From assembly GCF_016583575.1 (NCBI RefSeq), contig NZ_NRRG01000038.1, positions 1-49,967 of the forward strand: DNA of 49,967 nucleotides. Direction: 5' to 3'. Positions 14,074 to 21,377 of the stretch are shown here, piece after piece; position 1 is the first letter of the stretch; each line of letters opens with the position of its first letter. Position numbers and translations under genes: made by a program. The notes beneath the pieces are model-generated. The model saw only the letters and a program-made list of their open reading frames with translations. It made no database searches and was not told the origin of the DNA. The DNA is from Thiocystis violacea (GTDB lineage Bacteria; Pseudomonadota; Gammaproteobacteria; Chromatiales; Chromatiaceae).

Positions 14074-14106
14074 GCTACCAAGCGCAACACACAAGAGGAG
14101 CAAACA

Positions 14107-14694
14107 ATGCAATCCATCAATCTCGAATTTCGCGGCGAAGACGCATCACTGCTGCTGCACTCCGACCGCGGCGCCAATCCGCTGGCAGCGGAGACCATCG
14201 CCCACAAGGCGCTCACCTCAAAACGCAAAAAAACCGACGAAGACCATATCGCCATCGCGCGCTCGGAATACATGCTCGGGTTCTACCCCGGCAAGGCCGT
14301 CGTCATCCCCTCGACCAATCTCAAGAGCGCGCTGGTCGAAGGCGCCAAGCTGCACAAGCTCGGCTCCGCGTTCAATCGCTGCGTCATGATCCTGGCCGAC
14401 ATGATCCCCGTCGCCCACTCAGGACCGGCCACCAAGGAAAAAATGTGGGAGACGCCCGCCTGCGTCGATTGCCGCTCGGTCAAGGTCGGCCAAGCCCGAC
14501 TGATGCGCTACCGCCCGCGCCTCAACGACTGGCGCGTCCAGGTCGAAATCCTCTTCGACGAAACCATGATCGAACGCGCGCAAATCCTCGCCGCTGCCGA
14601 AAACGCCGGGCGCTATGTTGGCCTTGGCGATTACCGCCCCGCCAAAGGCGGACCTTTCGGCCGCTTCACCGTCACGGAGATCAAATCCTCATGA
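14107..14694 (+). CDS. Conserved phage protein with RAMP-like Gly-rich motif
   Basis: A protein of 195 residues with a good AGGAG site before ATG 14107. The visible hallmark is near the C-terminus: AGRYVGLGDYRPAKGGPFGR followed by FTVTEI, a Gly-rich loop ahead of a strand. The central VIPSTNLKSALVEGAKLHKL segment and an ARLMRYRPRLNDWRVQVEIL strand pair are shared with a phage family of unknown function whose pattern recalls RNA-binding RAMP (Cas7-like) folds. That comparison comes from memory and motif shape. The gene directly follows the structured repeat array and overlaps its partner (ATGA). Confidence 0.6.
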   Translation: MQSINLEFRGEDASLLLHSDRGANPLAAETIAHKALTSKRKKTDEDHIAIARSEYMLGFYPGKAVVIPSTNLKSALVEGAKLHKLGSAFNRCVMILADMIPVAHSGPATKEKMWETPACVDCRSVKVGQARLMRYRPRLNDWRVQVEILFDETMIERAQILAAAENAGRYVGLGDYRPAKGGPFGRFTVTEIKSS

Positions 14695-15203
14695 CCGACC
14701 AACCGATCACCGCCGATTCCGCCCTGAAGCTGCATCCCGTCTGGCGTCAGGCGGCCATGGAAGCAGTCGCCACCTTCCAGTATGGCGAGACCATCCCGCA
14801 CGACTGGCTGCTGGAGCACCTGGAGATCGAATCGCCAACCGGCCTCATGACCGCCGACCAGCATCGCGCCGGCCAGTTTGAGCTACTGCGCCGCGTCGAC
14901 GGATTCAAAGACGTAATGCTGACCGACTACCAGCGGTACCTCGTCAACGTGCGCGGCGCCGGCTATAAGATCATCGAACCGCCGCACCAAACCGCCGCCG
15001 CCTTGCGCCGCCTGCAAACGGACCTGCGAAAAAGCCTCAACGCCGCGATGTCGGCCCTGGTCCACATCGACGAAACCGCCCTCAGTCTCGACGCCTCGCG
15101 CGAAAACGCCGAAGCCAAGGCCAAGCTGAAGTGGTTCCGCACCGTCGGCACGAAACGCCTCGAAGCCCCGTCCGCCACACAGGAATCCGACGACGAGGCA
15201 TGA
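14691..15203 (+). CDS. Conserved phage protein, partner of RAMP-like gene
   Basis: A protein of 170 residues starting MTDQPITADSALKLHPVWRQ. The N-terminal half, with IPHDWLLEHLEIESPTGLMT, LLRRVDGFKDVMLTDYQRYL and NVRGAGYKII, looks like a winged-helix or RNA-binding unit; the C-terminal half is a long helix. It overlaps the preceding gene by 4 nt and the large terminase start by 4 nt. This gene pair next to terminase recurs in phages as I remember it, but no function is known. Confidence 0.6.
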   Translation: MTDQPITADSALKLHPVWRQAAMEAVATFQYGETIPHDWLLEHLEIESPTGLMTADQHRAGQFELLRRVDGFKDVMLTDYQRYLVNVRGAGYKIIEPPHQTAAALRRLQTDLRKSLNAAMSALVHIDETALSLDASRENAEAKAKLKWFRTVGTKRLEAPSATQESDDEA

Positions 15204-17053
15204 ACGCCACCGCCCTCCAATCCGGCGCCCTCCGGCGCCGCTCCACCACCCCCATCCCCGCCGCGCGCGCGCATCTCTACCGCACGCTCGACAAGGCCAC
15301 CCGCCCGCGCCCCATCCTCAGCGTCAGCGCCTGGGCGGACCGCCATCGCATCCTCACCAGCAAGGGCAGCGGCGAACCCGGTCCCTGGCGCACCGATCGC
15401 GCCCCGTTCAGCCGCGAGATCATGGACGTGCTCAGCCTGCACAGCCCCGTCCAGCGCATCGTGCTGCGCTTCGGCAGTCAGCTCACCAAGACCGAGGTCG
15501 CCCTCAACTGGCTCGGCTACATCATCGACCGCGCCGCCGCCCCGGTTTTGGTGGTCCTGCCCACGCTCGAAGTGCGCAAGCGCTGGGTCAAACAGCGCCT
15601 CGACCCCCTGCTCAACGAAACCCCCGTGTTGCGGAGCCTGTTCGACAACCGCCGCCGCCGCGACTCCAGCAACAGCGAGGACATGAAAGACTTCCCCGGC
15701 GGCCTCCTGGTCCTCGGTGGCGCCAACTCCCCCGCCTCGCTCGCCTCCATGCCGATCAAGTACGTCATCTGCGACGAGGTCGACCGCTTCCCCTGGGAGG
15801 CCGGCGTCGAGGGCGACCCGCTCGGCCTCATCGATGAGCGCACCAAGACCTTCCCGCGCCGCAAGGTGCTGCTGGTCTCCACCCCCACCGTCGCCGGCCT
15901 GTCGCGGATCGACGACGAATACCAGGCCAGCGACCAGCGCGAATACCATGTGCCCTGCCCCCATTGCGGCCAGTTCCAGGTGCTGCGCTGGACCCATCCC
16001 GACGGCGAACCCGGCCTCATCCACAACAAGCTCACCGGCGCCGTCTACTACCGCTGCGTCCACTGCCAGGAGCGGATCGAGGAACACCACAAGACCACCA
16101 TGCTCGCCGCTGGACAATGGCGCCCACGCCATCCCGATCGCCCCGTGCGCGGCTACACCCTCTCCGGCCTCTACAGCCCCATCGGCCTCGGCTTCACCTG
16201 GGCCGAGCTGTGGGCCAAGTGGGAAGAAGCCCACGGCGACACCGCGCGCCTCAAACGCTTCATCAACACCACCCTGGGCGAAGTCTGGGAAGAGCAGGGC
16301 GACAGCGTCGACCCCGTCGGCCTCATCGGCAAGCTGGAGGACTACCCCGCCGCCCTTCCGACCGGCGTGCGCACCATCGGCGTTGACGTGCAGAAAGACC
16401 GCCTCGAACTCAGCGTCTTCGACTGGGGCCAGGGCGAGGAAGCCTGGGCGCATGACCACCTCATCCTCCCCGGTGATACCGCCCTGCCCCAGGTCTGGGA
16501 GGATCTCGACGACGCGCTCGCCGATCTACGCCCCCAAGCCGTCGGGATCGACTCCGGCTACAACACCCAAATGGTCTACGCCTTCGTCCAGAGCCGCGCC
16601 TACTGCTACGCCCTCAAGGGCCTGGCCGGACCCGGCCGCCCCCTGATCGAGGACGAACGCCAGCGTCGCCAACGGCTGCGCCAACGTCGGCAACGGCGCG
16701 CCGTCGTCTACCCCGTCGGCGTCGATCAAGCCAAGGCCCTCATCTACGCCCGGCTCAAGCTGCCCCACCACGGCCCCGGCGCCTTCCACTTCCCCCGCAC
16801 GCCCGCCTTCGACGACGAATACTTCGCCCAGCTCGCCGCCGAAAAGCTGGTCACCAAGACCCGAGGCACCCGCGCCTTCGCCGAATGGGTCCAGACCCGC
16901 GCGCGCAACGAGGCTTTGGACTGCGCGGTCTATAGCCTCGCCGCGCTGCGTCTGAGCGGCCTGGATCCGGGCAAAATAGCCATCGATCCGCCCCCAAACT
17001 CGCCGCCCACAGCCCCCAAACTCGCCCCCTTGCAGGTGTTCAGTCATGAGTGA
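15200..17053 (+). CDS. terL: Terminase large subunit (lambda gpA family)
   Basis: A protein of 617 residues and the ATP-driven packaging motor with C-terminal nuclease. GpA-family order is visible: SVSAWADRHRILTSKGSGEP near residue 40, a Walker A-like RFGSQLTKTE near residue 90, Walker B VICDEVDRFPWEAG, a CPHCG...CVHC zinc-finger pair, and the nuclease segments GVDVQKDRLELSVF and GIDSGYNT. The ATG at 15200 overlaps the upstream stop as ATGA. The Walker A departs from GxxxxGKS, as in other gpA proteins. GpA-type terminases usually cut at cos sites. Confidence 0.95.
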   Translation: MNATALQSGALRRRSTTPIPAARAHLYRTLDKATRPRPILSVSAWADRHRILTSKGSGEPGPWRTDRAPFSREIMDVLSLHSPVQRIVLRFGSQLTKTEVALNWLGYIIDRAAAPVLVVLPTLEVRKRWVKQRLDPLLNETPVLRSLFDNRRRRDSSNSEDMKDFPGGLLVLGGANSPASLASMPIKYVICDEVDRFPWEAGVEGDPLGLIDERTKTFPRRKVLLVSTPTVAGLSRIDDEYQASDQREYHVPCPHCGQFQVLRWTHPDGEPGLIHNKLTGAVYYRCVHCQERIEEHHKTTMLAAGQWRPRHPDRPVRGYTLSGLYSPIGLGFTWAELWAKWEEAHGDTARLKRFINTTLGEVWEEQGDSVDPVGLIGKLEDYPAALPTGVRTIGVDVQKDRLELSVFDWGQGEEAWAHDHLILPGDTALPQVWEDLDDALADLRPQAVGIDSGYNTQMVYAFVQSRAYCYALKGLAGPGRPLIEDERQRRQRLRQRRQRRAVVYPVGVDQAKALIYARLKLPHHGPGAFHFPRTPAFDDEYFAQLAAEKLVTKTRGTRAFAEWVQTRARNEALDCAVYSLAALRLSGLDPGKIAIDPPPNSPPTAPKLAPLQVFSHE

Positions 17054-17333
17054 TCCAGACCTCCTCGCCACCCAGCGCACGGCGATCCTTGACTGCATCG
17101 TCGCCGCCGGGATCGACGCTACGAAAGCCACCGTCATTGCCGAGCGCGTCGAGGACATCGTCCGCCTCGCCCACGGGGGGACCACCTGCTATCTGCCCGC
17201 CCCCAACAAAGCCGAGCGTAACCGCAAGATCCGCGAGCACTACCGGCGCGGCCTCGGACTGGCCTCCCTCGCCACCCTTTACGCCCTGTCTGAAGCGCGG
17301 GTGCGCCAGATCGTCGCCGACAAAATGATTTGA
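17046..17333 (+). CDS. Mor-type transcription activator
   Basis: A protein of 95 residues that overlaps the terminase 3' end by 8 nt. The C-terminus (NRKIREHYRRGLGLASLATL, then YALSEARVRQIV) is the helix-turn-helix of the Mor/C activator family of phage Mu and relatives, which bind dyads at middle and late promoters. Two near-identical palindromic promoters lie just downstream (17341) and at 20042, making them likely targets. Whether it activates or represses there is not decided by sequence. Confidence 0.8.
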   Translation: MSDPDLLATQRTAILDCIVAAGIDATKATVIAERVEDIVRLAHGGTTCYLPAPNKAERNRKIREHYRRGLGLASLATLYALSEARVRQIVADKMI

Positions 17334-17340
17334 CCACGCC

Positions 17341-17380
17341 TGTACAATACGCCCATTGGGCGTATACTCTCCCCATCGAC
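17341..17380 (+). promoter_or_regulatory. Palindromic promoter P1 of the cargo block
   Basis: TGTACA (17341-17346), 16-bp spacer, TATACT (17363-17368). A perfect 19-bp palindrome, ATACGCCCATTGGGCGTAT (17347-17365), fills the spacer. CCCCATCGAC (17371-17380) is shared at the same distance with the promoter at 20042. Confidence 0.75.
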
Positions 17381-17396
17381 CAACGGGAGAAACGCC

Positions 17397-18551
17397 ATGG
17401 CTCGCGCCTATTTCCACTGTTCCACCTGCAACGACAGCGTCGCCATCTACGGCCACAACCGCCGCGAAGCCGACCGCCTAGCCGCCTGGCACGAATCCCA
17501 GGGGCACATCTGTGCCGACTGCGAGCAAAAAGCCTTCGCCATCAAGAACGCCGAGGCCGCCCAAGCCAACGCTGCCGCCGGTCTCCCGCCGCTCTCCGGC
17601 ACCGACAAGCAGGTGCAGTGGGCCGAATCCATCCGCGCCGAAACCATCAAGGCCATCGCCGACGCCCGCAACGGCCGTCTCTCGCCCCTGGAGCAGGCCC
17701 GCCTCTGGGGCGATCTCGACACCGACGATCCAGGCCTCGACGCCGCCCTAGTCGCGCTCCAGGGCCAAACCCGCGCCTCTTGGTGGATCGACCGCCGCGA
17801 CCGTCGCGCCTCCGATCTGCTCGCGGAGGTCGCCGCCAGTCCAGCCCCCGCGCCCCAAGCCAACCCAGATCAAGCCGCCCTGGCCGCCGCCGCCCAGGCC
17901 GAGGCCACCGTCCGCCCAACCGCCGAGCAGACCGCCGCCGTCGCCGAGATCCGCGTCATCGGCGACAAGATCGAGATCCACTTCCCGGAAAAGCGCGAAG
18001 ACTTCCGCCAGCTCGTCCGCTTCGAGCTGGGCTACGCCTGGAACGGCACCGCCTGGGCGCGCCCCATCACCGCGCGCTCCGGCCCCCTGGCCGATCGCGT
18101 CGCCGAGCTAGGCGCGCGCCTCCTCGCCGCCGGCTACCCGATCCGCCTGCAAGACCCCGAGCACCGCCGTCGCGCCATCGAGGCTGACTACCAACCCGAG
18201 CGCAAACGCTGGATCACCGGCTACACCAGCGGCGCGCATCAGGGTTGGCTCTGCATCCAATGGCCCCGCGACGAGGATCTCTACAGCCCCGCCAAGCGCC
18301 TGCCCGGAGCGCGCTACGACAAGCCCGCGATTGCCGTCCCGGCCTCCAGCTACGACGCGATCGAGGATTTCGCGGAGGCCCACGGCTTCGCCATCAGCGA
18401 CACCGCCCGCGGCTACCTCGACGCCGCCCGCGCCGCGCATGACGCTGCCTTGATGGTCCAGCCCGCCCGCATCAAGGGCCGCGAGCCGTGCGGACCTGGG
18501 TCCATGCCGGAGGCGACGGGGGAGATTGATCAGGCGTTGATGGACGATTGA
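17397..18551 (+). CDS. Zinc-ribbon protein paired with SNF2 helicase
   Basis: A protein of 384 residues. The N-terminus has two CxxC pairs (CSTC and CADC, residues about 8-42) typical of a zinc ribbon, then a DKQVQWAESIRAETIKAI segment seen in other plasmid and phage proteins. The C-terminal half (ELGYAWNGTAWARPI, LLAAGYPIRLQDPEHRRRAI) resembles regions often fused to or encoded with SNF2-type helicases. It is driven by promoter P1, with GGGAG ahead of the ATG, and is followed by the helicase gene. A joint role in DNA remodelling or host takeover is likely but unproven. Confidence 0.6.
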   Translation: MARAYFHCSTCNDSVAIYGHNRREADRLAAWHESQGHICADCEQKAFAIKNAEAAQANAAAGLPPLSGTDKQVQWAESIRAETIKAIADARNGRLSPLEQARLWGDLDTDDPGLDAALVALQGQTRASWWIDRRDRRASDLLAEVAASPAPAPQANPDQAALAAAAQAEATVRPTAEQTAAVAEIRVIGDKIEIHFPEKREDFRQLVRFELGYAWNGTAWARPITARSGPLADRVAELGARLLAAGYPIRLQDPEHRRRAIEADYQPERKRWITGYTSGAHQGWLCIQWPRDEDLYSPAKRLPGARYDKPAIAVPASSYDAIEDFAEAHGFAISDTARGYLDAARAAHDAALMVQPARIKGREPCGPGSMPEATGEIDQALMDD

Positions 18552-18608
18552 CCTTGCATCAAAGCAATTTTCCTCAGCTTTTTATTGCAACATAATTGGT
18601 TTTTATAA
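18552..18608 (+). other. AT-rich intergenic gap before helicase
   Basis: A 57-base AT-rich island in an otherwise GC-rich genome, rich in TTGCA and TTTTTAT runs. It may hold a weak promoter (TTGCAA followed about 15 bases later by TAAATG) or be a recombination scar. The helicase ATG that follows has no Shine-Dalgarno. Confidence 0.35.
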
Positions 18609-20033
18609 ATGCAAGTATGGACCGCCACCACAACCCTCCTCCCCCACCAACAAGACGCGGTCCACAAACTCCTCCCCGCCCGTGTCGGTGCGCTCTTCGC
18701 CGACATGGGCACCGGCAAGACCCGCGCCGCCCTGGATCTGGCCCGGCTGCGTCAAAGCAAGATCGACCGCGTCATCTGGTGCTGCCCCGTCAGCGCCAAG
18801 GAGACCATCCGCCGCGAGATCCTCAAGCACATCGACACGAACCCCGCCGCCATCCACGTCTTCGACGCTCGGACCACCGAGCGCACCTGTCCCGCCGTCC
18901 CCTGGTACATCGTTGGCACCGAATCCATCAGCGCCTCCAGCCGCGTCGTTTGCACCCTGGCCGCCCTGATCGACGATCGCACCATGGTCGTGGTCGACGA
19001 ATCGCACCAGATCAAAGGCCACCGCTCCCGCCGCACCGAGCGACTGACCGCGCTCGCCGCCAAGGCCCGCTATCGCCTCATCCTCACCGGCACACCCATC
19101 AGCCAGGGCATCGTCGACCTCTTCGCCCAGATGCGCTTTCTCTCCCCGCGCATCCTTGGCTATCGCAGCTTCCACACCTTCGCCCGCAATCACCTGGTTT
19201 ACAGCGAGCGGTTCCGGGGGCTGATCGAGCGCGAGAAGAACGCCGAATACCTCGCCGCCAAGATCCGCCCCTATGTCTACCAGATCACCAAGGAGGAATG
19301 CCTGACCCTGCCCGCCAAGCTCTACAGCCGCCGGTACACCGATCTGACCGCCGCACAGGAGACCGCCTACGCCGCCGCCAAGGAGCGCATCCTGATCGAC
19401 GAATGCCTGTTCGGCGAGGACGACTGGCAACGCCGGGTCGCGATCTTCCACCTCTTCACCGTCCTCCAAACCATCGCCTGCGGCTTCGAGACCACCCCCG
19501 ACAAGCGCGTCATCCGCTACCCCCATCACCGCATCGAACTGCTACGGGAAGCCGTCGCCCGTTTGCCCGAGGAACCGGTTGTCATCTGGGCCAAATACCA
19601 CCACGCCATCGAGCAAATCACCGCGGCCCTGACCGCCGACCACGGCCCCGCCAGCGTCCAGCCCTACCACGGCCGCCTCAGCGAACGCGACCGCCAGCGC
19701 AGCCTGGACGCCTGGCGCACCGGAGGACGCTTCCTGGTCGCCACCCAATCGGCCGGAGGACAATCGATCGACCTCACCCGCGCCCGCTATGTCATCTACT
19801 ACGCCAACGCCTTCAAATACTCCGAACGCCAGCAATCCGAGGACCGCTGCCACCGCCTCGGCCAGACCCAGCCCGTGACCTACCTCGACCTCTGGTCCAC
19901 CGCCGGCATCGACGACCGGATCGAAAAAGCCCTGGGACGGAAGGAAAACGCCGTCGCTGCTTTCCGTGCCGAAGTCGAGAAGGTCCGCAAAAGTCACAAG
20001 GACAGGCTGCGTGAACTGGTTCAGGTTCTGTAA
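18609..20033 (+). CDS. SNF2-family DEAD/H helicase
   Basis: A protein of 474 residues with a complete SNF2-type motor: Q-region LLPHQQDAV, motif I ADMGTGKT, motif II DESH in VVVDESHQIKG, motif III LTGTP, motif V-like ATQSAGGQSIDL and motif VI EDRCHRLGQ. SNF2 proteins translocate on double-stranded DNA. Phage members occur with replication and anti-defence genes. It lies after the zinc-ribbon gene and before promoter P2. The start at 18609 has no clear ribosome-binding site, so translation may rely on an A/U-rich leader. Confidence 0.9.
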   Translation: MQVWTATTTLLPHQQDAVHKLLPARVGALFADMGTGKTRAALDLARLRQSKIDRVIWCCPVSAKETIRREILKHIDTNPAAIHVFDARTTERTCPAVPWYIVGTESISASSRVVCTLAALIDDRTMVVVDESHQIKGHRSRRTERLTALAAKARYRLILTGTPISQGIVDLFAQMRFLSPRILGYRSFHTFARNHLVYSERFRGLIEREKNAEYLAAKIRPYVYQITKEECLTLPAKLYSRRYTDLTAAQETAYAAAKERILIDECLFGEDDWQRRVAIFHLFTVLQTIACGFETTPDKRVIRYPHHRIELLREAVARLPEEPVVIWAKYHHAIEQITAALTADHGPASVQPYHGRLSERDRQRSLDAWRTGGRFLVATQSAGGQSIDLTRARYVIYYANAFKYSERQQSEDRCHRLGQTQPVTYLDLWSTAGIDDRIEKALGRKENAVAAFRAEVEKVRKSHKDRLRELVQVL

Positions 20034-20041
20034 ATTCAGGC

Positions 20042-20081
20042 TTGCGTTTACGCCCAATGGGCGTATGATTACCCCATCGAC
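20042..20081 (+). promoter_or_regulatory. Palindromic promoter P2 of the cargo block
   Basis: TTGCGT (20042-20047), 16-bp spacer, TATGAT (20064-20069). The perfect 17-bp palindrome TACGCCCAATGGGCGTA (20049-20065) fills the spacer, and CCCCATCGAC follows at 20072-20081, with the same geometry as P1. Confidence 0.75.
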
Positions 20082-20100
20082 AACGCAACAGGAGCCAGGC

Positions 20101-20553
20101 ATGACCACGAAGACTCACACGCTATCCTGCAAAAACTTCCATCCATCGGCGCGTCCCTGGAAGCTTTACGGCCATTCCGCCAGCCGCGTTGAGCACGTTG
20201 CGGACGTAGCGGTCAAACTGGAAGACTTGGTCGACCCGCTGTCTCGGTTCCTCGCCGAGCACGCGCCGCAATGGCTCGCTGGCGGTCACATCAACCATGA
20301 CAGAGCCAGCCGCATCCGCTGCTGGAACGGCCGCAGCGAGGCTGACATGGTCATCTCAGAGTGCAAGCCATACGCCGAAAACCTGATCAAAATCTATGGC
20401 CTAGACACAGTTCCGTGCCAGGTTTCCGATTGGCGTTTGCCGCAAGTCGATAAAGCCGACGACGGCGTATCTTTCTGGACGCGCGCAGCCAACCAAATGC
20501 GCGGCGCAGGAACCGAAATGGTGCGGATTGGCGAAGCGGTCTTTTTCGTCTGA
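20101..20553 (+). CDS. Hypothetical protein, 150 aa
   Basis: Starts MTTKTHTLSCKNFHPSARPW with an AGGAG site upstream. It is mixed alpha/beta with several His, Trp and Cys residues, but no motif is recognised. Being the first gene after promoter P2, it heads the operon that includes the GNAT and IbrA/IbrB genes. Its codon use is less GC-biased than its neighbours, a hint of separate acquisition. Confidence 0.6.
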   Translation: MTTKTHTLSCKNFHPSARPWKLYGHSASRVEHVADVAVKLEDLVDPLSRFLAEHAPQWLAGGHINHDRASRIRCWNGRSEADMVISECKPYAENLIKIYGLDTVPCQVSDWRLPQVDKADDGVSFWTRAANQMRGAGTEMVRIGEAVFFV

Positions 20554-20614
20554 ATAACGGCGGGCCACGGACGTCCCGCGCGCCAGAAATCGTCCAGTTC
20601 TCCCTGAGGTCCGC

Positions 20615-20899
20615 ATGGCCAAGATCACCAAAAAAGACTACGCCGAGACCGTCGACCTCTATCTGCTTGACGGCATCCTGGTCGAAGACGACCGCCGCGG
20701 CCGTTGGAGCTGGAGGTATAGCCTTCACTACCACGACCGCGATGACGACGGCCAGCCGGACACCCGGACCTTCAAAACGCATGAAGCCGCCGTTCGTGCC
20801 GCGACCGAATGGCTCAAGACGCATGACAGCAACCTGGCCGGGATCGCCAAGCACCACGCCTCCGAATGGATGCGCTACAACCATCACACGTTCTACTGA
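20615..20899 (+). CDS. Hypothetical protein, 94 aa
   Basis: Starts MAKITKKDYAETVDLYLLDG. The GRWSWRYSLHYHDRDDDGQP stretch is a likely beta-hairpin and HEAAVRAATEWLKTH a helix; overall it looks like a small HicB- or AP2-like fold, but no family is certain. TGAGGT precedes the ATG. Second gene of the P2 operon. Confidence 0.6.
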   Translation: MAKITKKDYAETVDLYLLDGILVEDDRRGRWSWRYSLHYHDRDDDGQPDTRTFKTHEAAVRAATEWLKTHDSNLAGIAKHHASEWMRYNHHTFY

Positions 20900-20912
20900 T
20901 GAGCGCGCGCCG

Positions 20913-21377
20913 ATGAAAGCCCTCGACAAATTCATGACCCGCCAGGGCGAGGTCGTCATCTTCAGCGCCACCAGCGCCAATGACGCCCAGCACTTCTGGA
21001 CCCTAATGGGTCGCTGGTTCGCGTCCAAGCCCGTCGCCGACGCCCTCGGCGAAGGGCTCTATGACCACGACGCCATCCTCTGGACGCTCGCCCTGATCGG
21101 CGAGCAGGTGGTCGGCTTCGGCGCGATCGACCTCAGTCATCTCGGCAAAGGCGACGCGCTCCTCAACTACGCCTATGTCGCCGAGCCCAACCGCCACACC
21201 AGCATCTACCGCCGCCTCCTGGAGGCCCGCGTCAAGCTCATCCGCGACGACACCGAGGCCCGCCGCGCGGTCGCCATCTGCACCGCCGACAGCGCGCCCA
21301 CCCTGGCCAAGCTCGGCTTCACCGCCACCAGCCAGCGCGGGCGCTACACCCGCTTCGTCCTGGAGATCCCGCGGTGA
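20913..21377 (+). CDS. GNAT-like acetyltransferase
   Basis: A protein of 154 residues. The pattern of strands and helices (ILWTLALIGEQVVGFGAIDL, then NYAYVAEPNRHTSIYRRLLE, then APTLAKLGFTATSQRGRYTR) fits a degenerate GNAT fold in which the usual acetyl-CoA loop is poorly conserved. Such proteins are frequently encoded beside PAPS-reductase-like and ParB-like genes in phages. The start at 20913 is preferred over the upstream shadow frame. The stop overlaps the GTG of ibrA (GTGA). Confidence 0.6.
   Translation: MKALDKFMTRQGEVVIFSATSANDAQHFWTLMGRWFASKPVADALGEGLYDHDAILWTLALIGEQVVGFGAIDLSHLGKGDALLNYAYVAEPNRHTSIYRRLLEARVKLIRDDTEARRAVAICTADSAPTLAKLGFTATSQRGRYTRFVLEIPR

Noticed and set aside
14963-16459. 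498-residue minus-strand open frame opposite the large terminase
   Set aside because: Gly/Ala/Val-rich antisense shadow of a well-supported gpA gene, typical of high-GC DNA; no ribosome-binding site or motif.
18603-19529. 308-residue minus-strand frame opposite the SNF2 helicase
   Set aside because: Antisense shadow; the plus strand has all helicase motifs.
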